Notes: a model not told the origin generated them from the letters alone. A stretch of 64,000 bases of DNA from Liolophura sinensis (GCF_032854445.1 NC_088306.1:27625764-27689763); one strand, 5' to 3'; shown: positions 51,001 to 61,971, counted from the stretch's first letter. Translations and numbers: made by a program.

Positions 51001-54000
51001 CAGGTAAGCTATTCCTCTGTATATCACAGGTAAGCTGTTTCTCTGTATATCACAGGTAAGCTATTCCTCTGTATGTCACAGGTAAGCTGTTTCTCTGTAT
51101 GTCACAGGTAAGCTGTTTCTCTGTATGTCACAGGTAAGCTATTCCTCTGTATGTCACAGGTAAGCTATTTCTCTGTATGTCACAGGTAAGCTGTTTCTCT
51201 GTATGTCACAGGTAAGCTGTTTCTCTGTATGTCACAGGTAAGCTGTTTCTCTGTATGTCACAGGTAAGCTGTTTCTCTGTATGTCACAGGTAAGCTATTC
51301 CTCTGTATATCACAGGTAAGCTATTTCTCTGTATGTCAAAGGTAAGCTGTTTCTCTGTATGTGACAGCTCTTCCTCCACTTAAGGAAAGAACACTAGGGG
51401 GTCCTCAAATTGTGCTTATATATCGGATTTATGTTATATATGTTTCTCATTAAAACAGGAACACACAGGTCAGATTTCTCAATGGGGGGGTCATTTCTAG
51501 CCTGAGCCCAGTGGTAACCTGCGCCTTGTGCAGCCACTGAAAGGCAGGCCCCATCAGACCCAGGAAGAGCTGAGCCCAGTGGTAACCTGTGCATTGTGCA
51601 GCCACTGAAAGGCAGGCCCCATCAGACCCACGAAGAGCTGAGCCCAGTGGTAACCTGCGCCTTGTGCAGACATTGAAAGGCAGGCCCCATCAGACCCAGG
51701 AAGAGCTGAGCCCAGTTTCACAAAGCAGCATATAAGATTTTTTTATTGTACATTTTTCATACAATATTTTGTATGTAATAATTACCATACCATAGTTGTA
51801 TATGTACGACATCTTTGTGAAACTGGACCCTGGATTTGAACGCATGGCCTCACGAGCTAGTGCTTAGCAGACCAGCCAGGAAGACAGGGCCTCAATAGAT
51901 TCTGCCACTCACCGCTTCCATCTTAACAATTTTGTTCTTCAGCCAGGACAAATAGTACACCCTCATGCGGTTCTTCTTCCCTGATATTGTCACCAGGATG
52001 TTCTGTCCCTCTAGAACCTCCATCTGCTGGAACCTCCGGCGCGAGATCAACGTGTAAACTATGCACACAAACAAGTATAGAAATTCATGTAAGTCTACAT
52101 GAACAAAATGCAGCAAGCAGAGCTGTAGACAGGACAGGATTCGTGACAAACAGCCAAGCAAGAAACTGGGAAGATACATATTTTTATCGACATTCTCATT
52201 TGGGAACAGAAAGGATGAGTTATTCCTATATTATATTTTCTTAACTTTAAGTGTGAAGACGATCATTTCTTCTGTTCCACTTGGATAAGAACAACTCACA
52301 ATTCATGTCACCTGCTGATGGATGTGGTTTAACCCCCCCCCCCTCCCCCCACCCACACACCCAGGGCTTTGTCATAATGCTTGATGTTGTTGTAAAAGTG
52401 AAAAGTGAATACTCTTGAGCACAGTATAAAACATTAATCAAATAAATAAATAAAGTGATATCACAAACAGCTGTGGAAAAGTGCCAAAAAAAAAAAAAAA
52501 GAGTACATAATATAAGTTTTCAAAAATAAATATGAAAATGTTACCTTTTCCTTGGCCACTTCTGTCCAATAACATGAGCCCGTTCTCTGTGCCTATTAGC
52601 AAATTCACACCTGAGGAGGATAAACCATACATCCATGTCAATATAATATCTTAGATACCCTACAGGATCTAAAAGTTCGTCCACAAAAGTGCATTTTTAG
52701 CACAAATAAATGTCACAAATGATTATTTTTGCTGCTAAAACTTACAATTTCCAACAGAATATCATCCCATGTTCCAAGCAAACGTCAAAACACGTTTCTT
52801 AAATCATTAGAGCTCGTAGAATCAGGAAAAATGGGCAAGTTAGTCGTGGACAATATTTATGGTCATTTATGGCCGTTCTTGAAAACAGGCTAACCATGGG
52901 GAGTACGCAACAAACTTGTACACATGAGCACAAAAACTGTCAATAATGAGGGGCTAAATTTGTACTCATCGTCAGGGGATACAATACATCAGGTGCATAG
53001 AATTTCCTAATCAATTTACACTGATAAACTGAGAAAAGTGGAAATACTGGCTTGAGCAAGACCCAAGCTCACAACTTAGGGGGTCTAACCCCACCACTGT
53101 TAATAGAGTAGTTGGGCGAGAAATTCTGTTGTGAGTGTGAGGGACAGAAAAACTGAGATGAAGTATTAAACATTTGTGTAGGCCAACTCAGCTCATTTGT
53201 TTCCTGTCAGTATGTGTCTTACAGAAAAAAAAATAAATGCAGATGATTATCAATGACAAAAAGGTAATGAGGGTGACAAAAATTCACTAATGGCTTAGGG
53301 TAAACGTAAACAAAATTTTGGGAAAAAAAAAACACAAATCTATATCAAAGTCGAACTGGGAATAGAAAGAGAAAGAAACAGGTCTACTCCATGACCCACA
53401 GGAGGTCAGGTGAACACAACGGAACTGGACAAATGTGAGTCGCGACACACTGTCATCTGTGTATGTATGTACATGTATCCACCCAAAATTAAAACTCTAC
53501 GCAGAGAAAATGTTGGAGTTAGAGCTCGAACACGAAATCATATCTGTCATAGTACAAATAAGAAAAATGGGTAGCTGGTTACCATGACAACTGCAGAAAT
53601 GGACAAATGTAAGTCGCAACACATCATCATCTGTATGCACCAAAAATTGATACTCTATTTCAGAAAATTGTTGGGAATTATAGCGCGGACACGAATACGG
53701 ACGGATAGATAAATTCGCTACAACATAATACGCTCTGCCTCATGGCAGGGGTGTATATAAATTCAATAAGGGTGAAAAAAAAATCCACAAATGTATTTAC
53801 TAATGGCGTAGAACAAAACTGAACAAAATTTTGTGAAAAAAAAAGCTAAAACAAAGTCGAATTAGGAATAAAAAGGGAAAGAAAAATGTCTGCTTTGTAG
53901 ATAAATGCTGGTTCAGAGGAAGAATAAAGGGGTGAAGAATTGCCTGAGGTTTACATTTCACGGGCATCAAACTCCACTACAATTTTTATTACTGTAATAA

Positions 54001-56347
54001 ATCAATCTGACAAATTTCCTTGTGCTGATATTCACATCACCTGAGACAGGCTCTGGTGTCCAGAATTCTTTCCTCGCTTTCTTTTTGTATGAGGTTTGGC
54101 CATCGTAATTAATTGCACAAAAACATATAAAGAATGATTCCAGACATGAAAAGAAAGAAAAATGGTTCCTGACAGCGCAATTTGAAAACAACTGGGGAAG
54201 TTTTTCATTCCTTCCGTCGACAATACACCTTCCGGTCACACAAAGCCGATGTCCGTCTCTTGATTTATCACATCACTTCGACTTTTATATGCAATTCTTA
54301 TTCAGATCAGGCCAAAACAGCCACTCGGCGAATGTGTGACTGAAATTGTGCTCGCCAACTACGCATACTAAATCAACGGATAGTATTGAGAGTTTCGACT
54401 TTCAACACAGCGTCTTTCTCTTTTGTCCCGCATTTCTTGTCATTATTCCCGATCACAAATCAAAATGAAGCAGTTAAAATTCCGAGCAGGTCCTCTTGTT
54501 CTCGTAGTTCAGAAACAGCGATGGAAATCAGCAAGTTTTTAACTATGCACCATGTACCTTAGCAAAGAGCAACAGACAAAACACAGAGCAAAAGAAAGAG
54601 AAAATATTGGTTTGCCTTTCTTCATTATTGCAAATCAATAGTCTTAACCAAGCCTGAAAATAATTACTTCAAACTGGTTCGGCAAACATCTTGAGGTAAA
54701 CTAGTACGGGTGAATATGGATTTTTGGGCGCGAGACAAGAATTGAAGTCCAGCAGCAATTCTGCCAATTCTTTGTCACAAGCTGTAACTACACACACCTT
54801 ATTGAATAAAAGAAACCTGTCTAAATGTGTATGTTCATTAATTACTCTAGCTCCATAAAGCCTGCGGCAGCCGTGATACATTGTACCTGAATGCTTACAA
54901 AGCTACTGGCAACAGCACACATTCAACAATGCTTCAGTTAGAATGTCAGAAATTTCTGAACAAAAACAAAACAACCATGTATAAACTGGAGAAAAAAAAC
55001 AAACAAAAAAAACAACCCTGAACTACAATAAAAACAAGGTAAGGCCTTTTTAAAAATGTCAACGGCTCAGTAATTATCTGGTACGTTTTCGGGAAAGTTT
55101 GTTCACCACTTACAAAAGACGAGCGGTGCTTAAGTTTTTTTGGTTTCCAATTTTTATCACCTTTTCAAAAGCACAACTGGGAATAGAAGAAAGGCCAGAT
55201 GACATGTTGACTGATCATTCTTCTTCAGTCTGTCATCGGCTTAAAAGGTTTCTTAATAACAGTAAAAAGCCCAAGAATCAATACTTCCGAACTGCAAGAG
55301 TCATAAACAAATCAGAGAAAAACACTGCAACAGTTTCTTTTAATCCATCATCATCTCCATGATTGTCAGATCACAAGATGTTGCTTGTTCCAAATGTTTT
55401 ACTCACCTGAAAAAATTTTGCAATTGCCATCACATCTGTATTTAACATCAAAACTCTAACACAACGGTGTGTTAAACCATGCCGCAATTTTTGTGCTACT
55501 GTAAATTTGTCAAATTGTCGCAGGTTGCCTGAACTCATGCAATTAGTCTGATTTGAGAATTTCAAATTAGGAAGTACAATGTAATATTATCATCAGGCTT
55601 ATTTGTCTTAAATTAGTAAAAATACCTAAACTCAGTTAGGCTTTGCGATATGTTTGTGTATTTTTTTCTTAATAATTTTGTTAGCCAACGTATGGGCAGA
55701 ATTGGACAGAATACCAATGTTTCTATCTGAAAAATCAGTTTGGACACTGTATAATATCCTCTAATATTCAATTGTAAATACATGCCATCCTTTAAGCATC
55801 CTATTTGAAGTAAAATTCAAATAAATACTAATAAAGGTGATGAACCATTACTTTTGCTGACCTTATATTTTACCAGAATATATCCCTGCCTTTCAAATAA
55901 ACTCCAAAACATCTGCATAAGAGTAACAGAAGTCAGAATGAGGAAAAAGAGCAAACATAAACATGATTGACATATTAGGTCGACCACAGTACAAAAATCC
56001 TCATATTCGTCAGTCAGGGATCTTGACATATCAATGTTTTTAGGAATTAAAACACTTTTTGATTGCCACGTAAGTAATTATAATATATCTCTTCACTCAC
56101 CCCAGAGTGAAGCACAGAGTATATCAGAGTTAAATCGTTTCTTGTACTTCCTAATTTCGGGAGTATCGCCAGTCAAATCCGCAGACTGAATCGGAGTCAC
56201 ATTGACGTTGATCTGAGAGCCCCGTCTGGATGACGGCGTCATCGAGCTAACGCTGGTAACCGTGCCTCCTCCAGCCGCTCCAAACCCAAAGGCCGAAAAC
56301 GATCGCTGGTGCCTCATCGAGGGAGTCTTACTGACAGCTTGTCGATA
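44925..56347 (-). CDS. MAP4K4: MAP4K4/TNIK/MINK1 (misshapen) Ste20-family kinase, 3' half: linker end and CNH domain
   Basis: The C-terminal part of a germinal-centre-kinase IV protein that acts upstream of JNK and in cytoskeletal signalling. Exons in transcript order: 56347-56101, 52610-52545, 52058-51913, 50772-50709, 50359-50259, 50038-49889, 47105-47027, 46366-46286, 45665-45526, 45008-44925. The total is 1158 nt, 385 residues plus TGA, phases all compatible. The conserved start [20 protein letters not shown] leads into the citron homology domain, which in this class binds small GTPases and partner proteins. The blocks [56 protein letters not shown] and [20 protein letters not shown] are nearly those of vertebrates. 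The end reads [13 protein letters not shown]. The N-terminal kinase domain is beyond the right edge. Invertebrates usually have one gene for the three vertebrate ones, so the exact symbol is a class name. Confidence 0.96.
45526..45665 (-). CDS. MAP4K4: MAP4K4-class, exon i
   Basis: Encodes [20 protein letters not shown], then [20 protein letters not shown] and LCERNDK. The donor AAG|GTTTGT is weaker than the others. Confidence 0.97.
45729..45830 (-). mobile_element. SINE 3' fragment
   Basis: ATCTGATTGGTGTTTTATGC, TCTAGAATATTTCACTTATA, GCCAGCATTATGGTTGGCGG. In the intron between exons h and i. Confidence 0.8.
46286..46366 (-). CDS. MAP4K4: MAP4K4-class, exon h
   Basis: Encodes [20 protein letters not shown], then GELPTSV. 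The acceptor is CATTGCAG and the donor G|GTAAGT. Confidence 0.97.
47027..47105 (-). CDS. MAP4K4: MAP4K4-class, exon g
   Basis: Encodes [20 protein letters not shown], then LLLCYD. Two CAG acceptors six bases apart are possible (GTTCCAG|TCACAG|GGT). I chose the upstream one because it restores the vertebrate length and has the better pyrimidine tract. The donor is A|GTAAGT. Confidence 0.9.
47106..49888. other. MAP4K4-class intron, no gene seen
   Basis: AT-rich, with a short CA run near 47780 and an inverted-repeat element at 49118-49445. A possible GT-bounded frame near 48640-48700 on the minus strand lacks homology and an acceptor. Confidence 0.5.
49118..49445. repeat. Dispersed repeat, related to 52645-52855 and 55855-55960
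   Basis: The left part (GAGGTTTGCTTGGAACATGG, ... CACTTTTGTGGGCACAATTT) is the reverse complement of the 52645 copy (CCATGTTCCAAGCAAACG). The right part (CCTTCCAAACAAACCTCATA, GGAAAAATGGACAGC) runs in the same sense as it. Two opposed fragments of one family, so a potential foldback. Confidence 0.6.
49889..50038 (-). CDS. MAP4K4: MAP4K4-class, exon f
   Basis: Encodes [20 protein letters not shown], then [20 protein letters not shown] and DLYIPSN. The donor is AAT|GTAAGT. Confidence 0.97.
50259..50359 (-). CDS. MAP4K4: MAP4K4-class, exon e
   Basis: Encodes [20 protein letters not shown], then [14 protein letters not shown]. The donor is AAG|GTAAGT. Confidence 0.97.
50379..50500 (-). mobile_element. 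SINE 3' fragment
   Basis: TTTATTCGATTGGTGTTTTA, AAGCCGTAC, TCATTATGGTGGGAAAAAAC, ACCATCTGTAGGTTGCTGG. It starts about 20 bases upstream of the exon e acceptor on the minus strand. Confidence 0.82.
50709..50772 (-). CDS. MAP4K4: MAP4K4-class, exon d (64 nt)
   Basis: Encodes [20 protein letters not shown] then I plus one base. The acceptor is TGTTACAG and the donor G|GTAAGT. Confidence 0.95.
50895..51366 (+). repeat. 26-bp minisatellite, about 18 copies, splice-site-like
   Basis: Unit CACAGGTAAGCTGTTTCTCT plus GTATGT (variant CTATTCCTCTGTATAT), with exact 26-base spacing (for example 50921, 50947). Each unit contains a pyrimidine-rich run, CACAG, then GTAAGC on the plus strand, antisense to the kinase gene whose intron it sits in. 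Confidence 0.97.
51504..51717 (+). repeat. 68-bp tandem repeat, 3.1 copies
   Basis: GAGCCCAGTGGTAACCTGCG then CCTTGTGCAGCCACTGAAAG and so on, with unit starts at 51504, 51572, 51640 and 51708. Units differ at only a few bases, so the expansion is recent. The last partial unit merges with a foldback element. Confidence 0.95.
51708..51832. mobile_element. Foldback (MITE-like) element, 13-bp perfect terminal inverted repeats
   Basis: CAGTTTCACAAAG at 51713-51725 and its exact complement CTTTGTGAAACTG at 51813-51825. The arms extend imperfectly outward (GCCCAG... / ...CTGGACC), with an AT-rich interior of about 87 bases. No coding capacity. Confidence 0.75.
51913..52058 (-). CDS. MAP4K4: MAP4K4-class, exon c
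   Basis: Encodes [20 protein letters not shown], then [20 protein letters not shown]. The donor is GCG|GTGAGT. Confidence 0.97.
52310..52455 (+). mobile_element. SINE 3' fragment, degenerate
   Basis: ACCTGCTGATGGATGTGGTT, a poly-C run, ATACTCTTGAGCACAGTATA, AAACATTAATCAAATAAATA. In the intron between exons b and c. Confidence 0.75.
52545..52610 (-). CDS. MAP4K4: MAP4K4-class, exon b
   Basis: Encodes [20 protein letters not shown] then GK. The acceptor is CCTCAG and the donor G|GTAACA. Confidence 0.97.
52645..52860 (+). repeat. Dispersed repeat copy
   Basis: TACCCTACAGGATCTAAAAG, GCACAAATAAATGTCACAAA, CCATGTTCCAAGCAAACGTC, AATCAGGAAAAATGGGCAAG. Inverted relative to most of 49118-49330. Confidence 0.6.
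53260..53890 (+). repeat. Paired dispersed repeats in order A-B-B'-A'
   Basis: A (53265-53385, with ACAAAATTTTGGGAAAAAAA and AAAGTCGAACTGGGAATAGA) recurs as A' (53765-53885). B (53400-53560, with GACAAATGTGAGTCGCGACA) recurs as B' (53580-53700, with GACAAATGTAAGTCGCAACA). All run in the same sense with many substitutions. Confidence 0.65.
56101..56347 (-). CDS. MAP4K4: MAP4K4-class, exon a: linker and CNH start
   Basis: The acceptor CTTCACAG precedes [20 protein letters not shown], then a Gly/Ser-rich linker and [20 protein letters not shown]. The donor G|GTGAGT splits the Gly codon. Confidence 0.95.
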
Positions 56348-56508
56348 CTGTGAAGATAAAAGACAACGCTTATAACAAAAAACGGGGACCAAAATCATTG
56401 TAGTGAGGGATGCTGTTTGCAACAGGTCTGTTAGGAAAAAAGAAAAACAGCAAACAAAGAAAACATCAATACATTACACTAAGAAAAATAACATGTATTT
56501 TACCCAAA

Positions 56509-56664
56509 GATGTTAGCTTACATAAAGTTACTTGTCTCATCCCACAGAAAGACAGTATTTCCGGCAGCACAAGCCTGTTTTCTAGTGATGTTAGCTTACA
56601 TAAAGTTACTTGTCTCATGTCAAAGAAAGACAGTATTTCCGGCAGCACAAGCATGTTTTTGTAG
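56509..56664 (+). repeat. 78-bp tandem duplication
   Basis: GATGTTAGCTTACATAAAGT ... CAGTATTTCCGGCAGCACAA occurs at 56509 and again at 56587 with a handful of differences. Confidence 0.95.
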
Positions 56665-57807
56665 TGACACCCCAGCAGCTTGCCAATGGCTTGACTGTAG
56701 CGAGTACTGAAGTGGAGAGTTTGGACATTCATAGAACATGTGATTCATATGCACACAGAACATCGATGATGGTCATTGACCCTTCTCTCCCCACCCCCTC
56801 CGGTCACTACGCTTTACATGTATATTAAACCGCATATTAAAGATACCACGCCCAACATTTTGTGAAACCTTTACTTTCCTTGATAATGGACGGCGATGCT
56901 GATGTTGGAGGTATGACGTAAGCTACATGACATGAGCTAAGAAGAAAAGCATAGAAATACGGGAAACACAAAAAAGCATGCGTGAAAACATTTCAGGATG
57001 TGTGCTGGACAATAAAGCGGCAAAAAAAAGAAAAAAAAAGAAAAGAAAAATGTTCAACAATATCGATTGAAGTCATGTTTCAAGTATTGTTGTTTCTGCC
57101 GCAAACTTTCTTTAATGTGCGACTTAACACAGGGCAATATGATTACCATGCCACTTTGCTACAGATTAGGTTCCTCATGAAGCTGCCCCCAAACCTCTTC
57201 CCACCTGGCGGCCAAAGCGAGCAGTTTCCAACATCAAAGGCCATGTCTCAGGGATTTCCTTTTGTTGAGAACACTACAGCCTTATTAATAACAAAATTAC
57301 CTCCTTAAGAGGAAGAAATCAAACAAAAAATAATTTTCTTGAGGGCAGAAAACAGAATCCTGCTGTCTTTGAAGCCAGTTCAGGCAAAAATTGCTTAAGT
57401 AGCAGAATCTTATAGAGGCTCTAATGCTGGGTTATATTTGAAAATTCTGTATGTCTGTACAGGATTCGTGTATATATATAAATACCTATGTTTTTTGTGT
57501 ATAAAGATGGATTTTGAATCTTCTGTTGTCTCAGCCAACCAAGTAATACGAGCCTCCACAGCTGTACAACCTTTATAGGGTTAATAATAAACTATGCCAT
57601 TCCCACATTTGTGACACCTTAGTGAACTTGGTCATGCTACATGTATCATACAGACATCCGTCATGTTCTGAATGCCCCATGTTCATAAAATCTGTCAATG
57701 GACAGAAATGAACATTGATGTTTTTCACTGTGGAAACTCTGGAAATCTGAATATTTTATTATGCTACTCCCACAAATCCCTGATCCTCACAAAGTACTTA
57801 CTTTGTC

Positions 57808-57890
57808 CAGAGTGAGTGAGTGCATGCTTGGGGTTTAACGTCATACTTAACAATTTTTCAGTCATATGATGACGAAGAAGTCTGGAGAAT
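57808..57890 (+). mobile_element. SINE-like tail sharing the LINE 3' end
   Basis: GAGTGAGTGAGTGCATGCTT, GGGGTTTAACGTCATACTTA, ACAATTTTTCAGTCATATGA. The complement of the LINE 3' end (9310-9375) reads GTGAGTGAGTGAGTG..., TTTTAACGTCGCTTTCAACA and ATATTTAACT, suggesting a LINE-dependent SINE. Confidence 0.65.
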
Positions 57891-59414
57891 TTTGTCCAGA
57901 GACAAAATCTTGTAATTCTCTCAATCTCTAAAAACAAAAACTAGAGCCCAAAGGCTGTGAATGGGTCTACTGCTCCTCTTCTATTTTTATTTTCCTTGTC
58001 TAGTACAATTCATTGGTCTTCCCCACCCACAGAGGGCCTATCAGTTATTCTGCCTGTAATGGAGGACCTGACCCACCTCATTATGACATGACTTTAAAGA
58101 GAATGCATTGCACCAGAACGTCATATCATAATACACTGTAAGATTGTATTCATTTCCAGGAATTTTTTTTTTTTGCAACTAAGTTGCTACCATTTTTATT
58201 TGTTGGGTTAGTGTGAGCATGAAAAGCTTAATTATTTGTGCCACTTCTGTATGTGGCAACAGATCAAGGCCAGATATCTTAACACGATACATGTTTTGGT
58301 CCTTACACTGTTTTGTTGTAATTTAACAGTACAAATATGTCAAGGACACATAAAATACAGGTACAATCTTTTCACCTTTTATAGATCTTTTCAGGATAAT
58401 ATCCAAATGTTCACAACACAAAGCAAACGTAATTAACAGCTCATTCCACAATTTAACAGATAACTTCTTCAACAGACCATGAAATACTTTGTACAATAAG
58501 TTTGTTGGCATTCACTCCATAAGGAAAATCAACCCAAGGGGTCAAGCAGTGCTACAGACAGTTTTCAGAGGTACTGCAGCACTCCCTACTTTTCCAACAG
58601 AAGCCTACAGTACACAATTTTAAAAATTACAAAAAAAACACCTCACTATTTTGGGTTCCCAGCAATACACCTGGAAAACTGAAAGTTGATTGAGTGAAGG
58701 GGGTTGAGAAATTTGAAGGACATACATGTGCATACATGCATAGGCCGACAAAGACCTACCGGTACAGAGATTTTTGTATCTGCCTGCACATGTTGACTGC
58801 CCAGAACTATGAATTGTCATAACATTCTAGAATAAATTGATTATTTCAGCTCTTCCTCACAAGGAATGAATCTGAATGATGCTCATAGGCGTATGTTTAT
58901 TTATTACACCTCAACCTGTAGGCCTACTGGGTTTATTCCAATAACTCACTGACCTTTTCATTTTATTTTGATAGCAGGGGATGCAGTATTATTTCATTCT
59001 ATGGTAACTTGCCTAATGCAACTGGGAATTTTCTTTTTACCACTTTTAACCCAAATGACCATTTTTTTAGCCCTTGCTACATCTTCTTCATGGCAAACAC
59101 GAGGATGTCACAAATACAAATATCACAGTGGTAATTCTCCACAACTGTGAATAGCCCCAGGTGGGTACTTCAACTCCTCTCATTATACTGGACTGGCGGA
59201 ATATTGTAACCACAGGGGGAACCAATGGTAAACTTTACACCAATTCACACGCCATGTTCCATCAGTCCTTTCCAAACAATGGCTGCAGTCCTAAAGTGGT
59301 GTCAACTTTGGCTCTTACACTGCCTCTCAGCTCGCCCTCAAACACAACATCTCTGGTATATACGGCACTCGATTGCCGTAAGGTAGGCCTAAATACTATT
59401 AGGATATTGTTAAA

Positions 59415-59475
59415 TATATGAATGTAGGCTACCTTACATAGTGTAAATGTAGGTTACCTTACATAGTGTAAATGT
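59415..59475 (+). repeat. Short direct duplication, about 25 bp
   Basis: TAGGCTACCTTACATAGTGT AAATG is followed by TAGGTTACCTTACATAGTGT AAATG. Confidence 0.85.
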
Positions 59476-60284
59476 TTCCACTATATATGCCATCACAAGC
59501 AATCAAGGTACCAACAGATATGTGACTTTTATAATCACGATCAACAAAATAGCGCAAGCGTATTCGATAGCCTTTCGTGACATGAAACTAAATGAATAAT
59601 AATGAAAGCACGATCCTGAACATAACTAAAAATTTGATTCAATGCATAATCATAACCCATGAATCCCAACAAAGCAATGGAGAAAACAAGAAAACATCAC
59701 GAAAGGAAGCTTATATTTGACCATAACACACAGTCTATTTCGTGAGGCGTGCTGACACGTCATACTTGGGTGAAACAACTTTCGGCAATTTCTTCACATT
59801 TTTCCATGCTCTATAATGGGCCTCTGGCGATTCTCACTAACAGACCCATAAACAGCAAACAGTATTCAATAGTATAACTAACTATACCAAGAGCACTGCT
59901 GATCCACCAATAATCAAAATCAGGTGCCAACTTGTGTAAGAGTTATTTTGGTATTTTAACAGGGATCTGATGTAGAAACAGACAAATGCCCAGACAAACA
60001 ACCTCCTTCAGAAAAAAGATATTGTATAGTTTCTAGCAGTAACAGCAGAAAATGTGTAGTGAAAAAGCTACCCTTATGTCATGTAGATGAAACACATTCA
60101 ATCTGAAGATTCAAGCAAATATACAGCAGATGTAAAATGCTGAAAAAAAAAACTTTTCAAGCTTAAGAACACGCAGCTGAGATCGTCCGTCCTTGAGAGT
60201 AGTTGAAAATGGCATCACAAAAGTGTATAAGGGCACTTGGGTTGAGATTTCCAGCAAACCACCGCTGTCAAGCGGTTAAAGAAT

Positions 60285-60485
60285 CAATATGTACTGTTGG
60301 TTGATAGGTGCAGTGTGTGGAGGAACCCTCGTGGGAGTGGTATTGACCCGGGCAAAACAGTGTTTAGCAAATGGTTAAACCACTTTGTGGCCAGAGCTTC
60401 AACTGATGGGCTGACCAATACTAGCCGCAATGAAACAGGGAAGAAAAACGAGAGCAGATTAGAAAGGTACAAAAACAAGATTCTC
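60285..60485 (+). repeat. Dispersed repeat, copy 1 of a pair
   Basis: TATGTACTGTTGGTTGATAG, ... GTGGTATTGAC, ... GGTTAAACCACTTTGTGGCC, ... GGGCTGACCAATA. Same blocks in the same order as 61972-62185. Confidence 0.65.
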
Positions 60486-60897
60486 ATGGTGAAGATGTGG
60501 AACGAATCCAGTACTACCAGAACCTCTCTTTCTAATCAATTACACCCAGAATCAGAGATGTACAAGCATTCGACGGACCCCTTTAATGCAAGGCTGACCT
60601 GAATCCAGTTCTCTAACACTTGGAGGTTCTGCATTTCTGTGTTGTTGATAATCTACATTGTGCATGTAGCAATTGTGAATCTGAATATTTATACCTTAAT
60701 TAATCCAAGACAATCTCAACACAAACTTAAAAGTCATGGTACCCTAGACAACCTATGCAGCGAGGAATTTGGTAAAACAACAAAAAAAAACTGCATTTGA
60801 AACTTGCGAGACCTTTTTTACTCCCCACAATGCTTTAATAATAAATACATTTTATACAAGAAGCAGATCTGTCAGCCTGTGGGTCGGTCAACAATTT

Positions 60898-61568
60898 ATA
60901 CCATGTCCTATCATCTTATACCATTTTATACCAAGTCCTATCGTTTTATACCATATTATACCACATTTTATCATTTTGTACAGTATTTTACTATGTCCTA
61001 CCACATTATACAACGACCTACCATTTTATACCATAGTATACCACGTCCTACCATTTAATACCATAGTATACCAAGTCCTATCATTTTATACCATATTATA
61101 CCACGTGCTATCATTTTATACCATAGTATACCAGGACCTATCATTTTACACCATAGTATACCAAGACCTATCCTTTTACACCATATTATACCACATCCTA
61201 TCATTTTATACCATAGTATACCACGTCCTACCATTTTATACCATAGTATACCAGGACCTACCATTTTATACCATAGTATACCAAGTCCTATCATTTTATA
61301 CCATAGTATAGCACGTCATACCATTTTATACTATAGTATACCACATCCTATCATTTTACACCATATTATACCACGTGCTATCATTTTATACCATAGTATA
61401 CCAGGACCTATCATTTTACACCATAGTATACCACGGCCTATCATTTTATACCATATTATACCACATCCTATCATTTTATACCATAATATACCACACCCTA
61501 TCATTTTATACCATAGTATACCATGTCCTATCATTTTATACCATAGTATACCACGTCCTATTGTTATA
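60898..61568 (+). repeat. 30-bp minisatellite, about 22 copies
   Basis: Unit CTATCATTTTATACCATAGT plus ATACCACGTC, internally almost two 15-base halves. The multiple-of-three unit keeps long open frames on both strands (180 codons on plus, 79-92 on minus). I regard these as non-coding. Confidence 0.97.
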
Positions 61569-61971
61569 AATACCATATTTTTGACATCTTTCAGCCACTG
61601 ACGGGCCATTCACTTAACGTGCGCCCCGAGTGCAAAACGTCAACTTGTATGCGCAATGACGCAGTTATGAACTTACACTGATTACCTCTTCACACATAAA
61701 AACTGTATTTCAACTGAAGTTTTTCAAGTTACACATCATAAGCTTAACCTTGACTGATTCATCCATCGTAAAGCCTCACATAATAGCATGACTAATTTTT
61801 CATAAAAACAACTTAAGCAATGGCACCAAAAGTGTCATTTTAAGGCCTTAATTTTACAAACCAAACTTTAGGTGAAATAAAGTAGTTTAAAATGACACTG
61901 ACATACATGTACGTGTTTAAACAGAGCTTCCTAGTGGTTTCCAATGCTTCTAGAGAGCCCCAATTGATTAG

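Larger units (their letters stand above)
52611..56100. other. MAP4K4-class intron, repeats, no gene seen
   Basis: Holds the dispersed repeat at 52645, the paired repeat block at 53260-53890 and another copy of the dispersed repeat at 55855-55960. No exon-like conserved frame. Confidence 0.55.

Noticed and set aside
50895-51366. CRISPR array
   Set aside because: The units are contiguous without unique spacers, the genome is eukaryotic and no cas genes occur. It is a minisatellite. The 39-, 30- and 32-bp arrays were rejected for the same reason.
60769-61311. 180-codon protein on the plus strand
   Set aside because: It is a translation of the 30-bp minisatellite; both strands and several frames are equally open.
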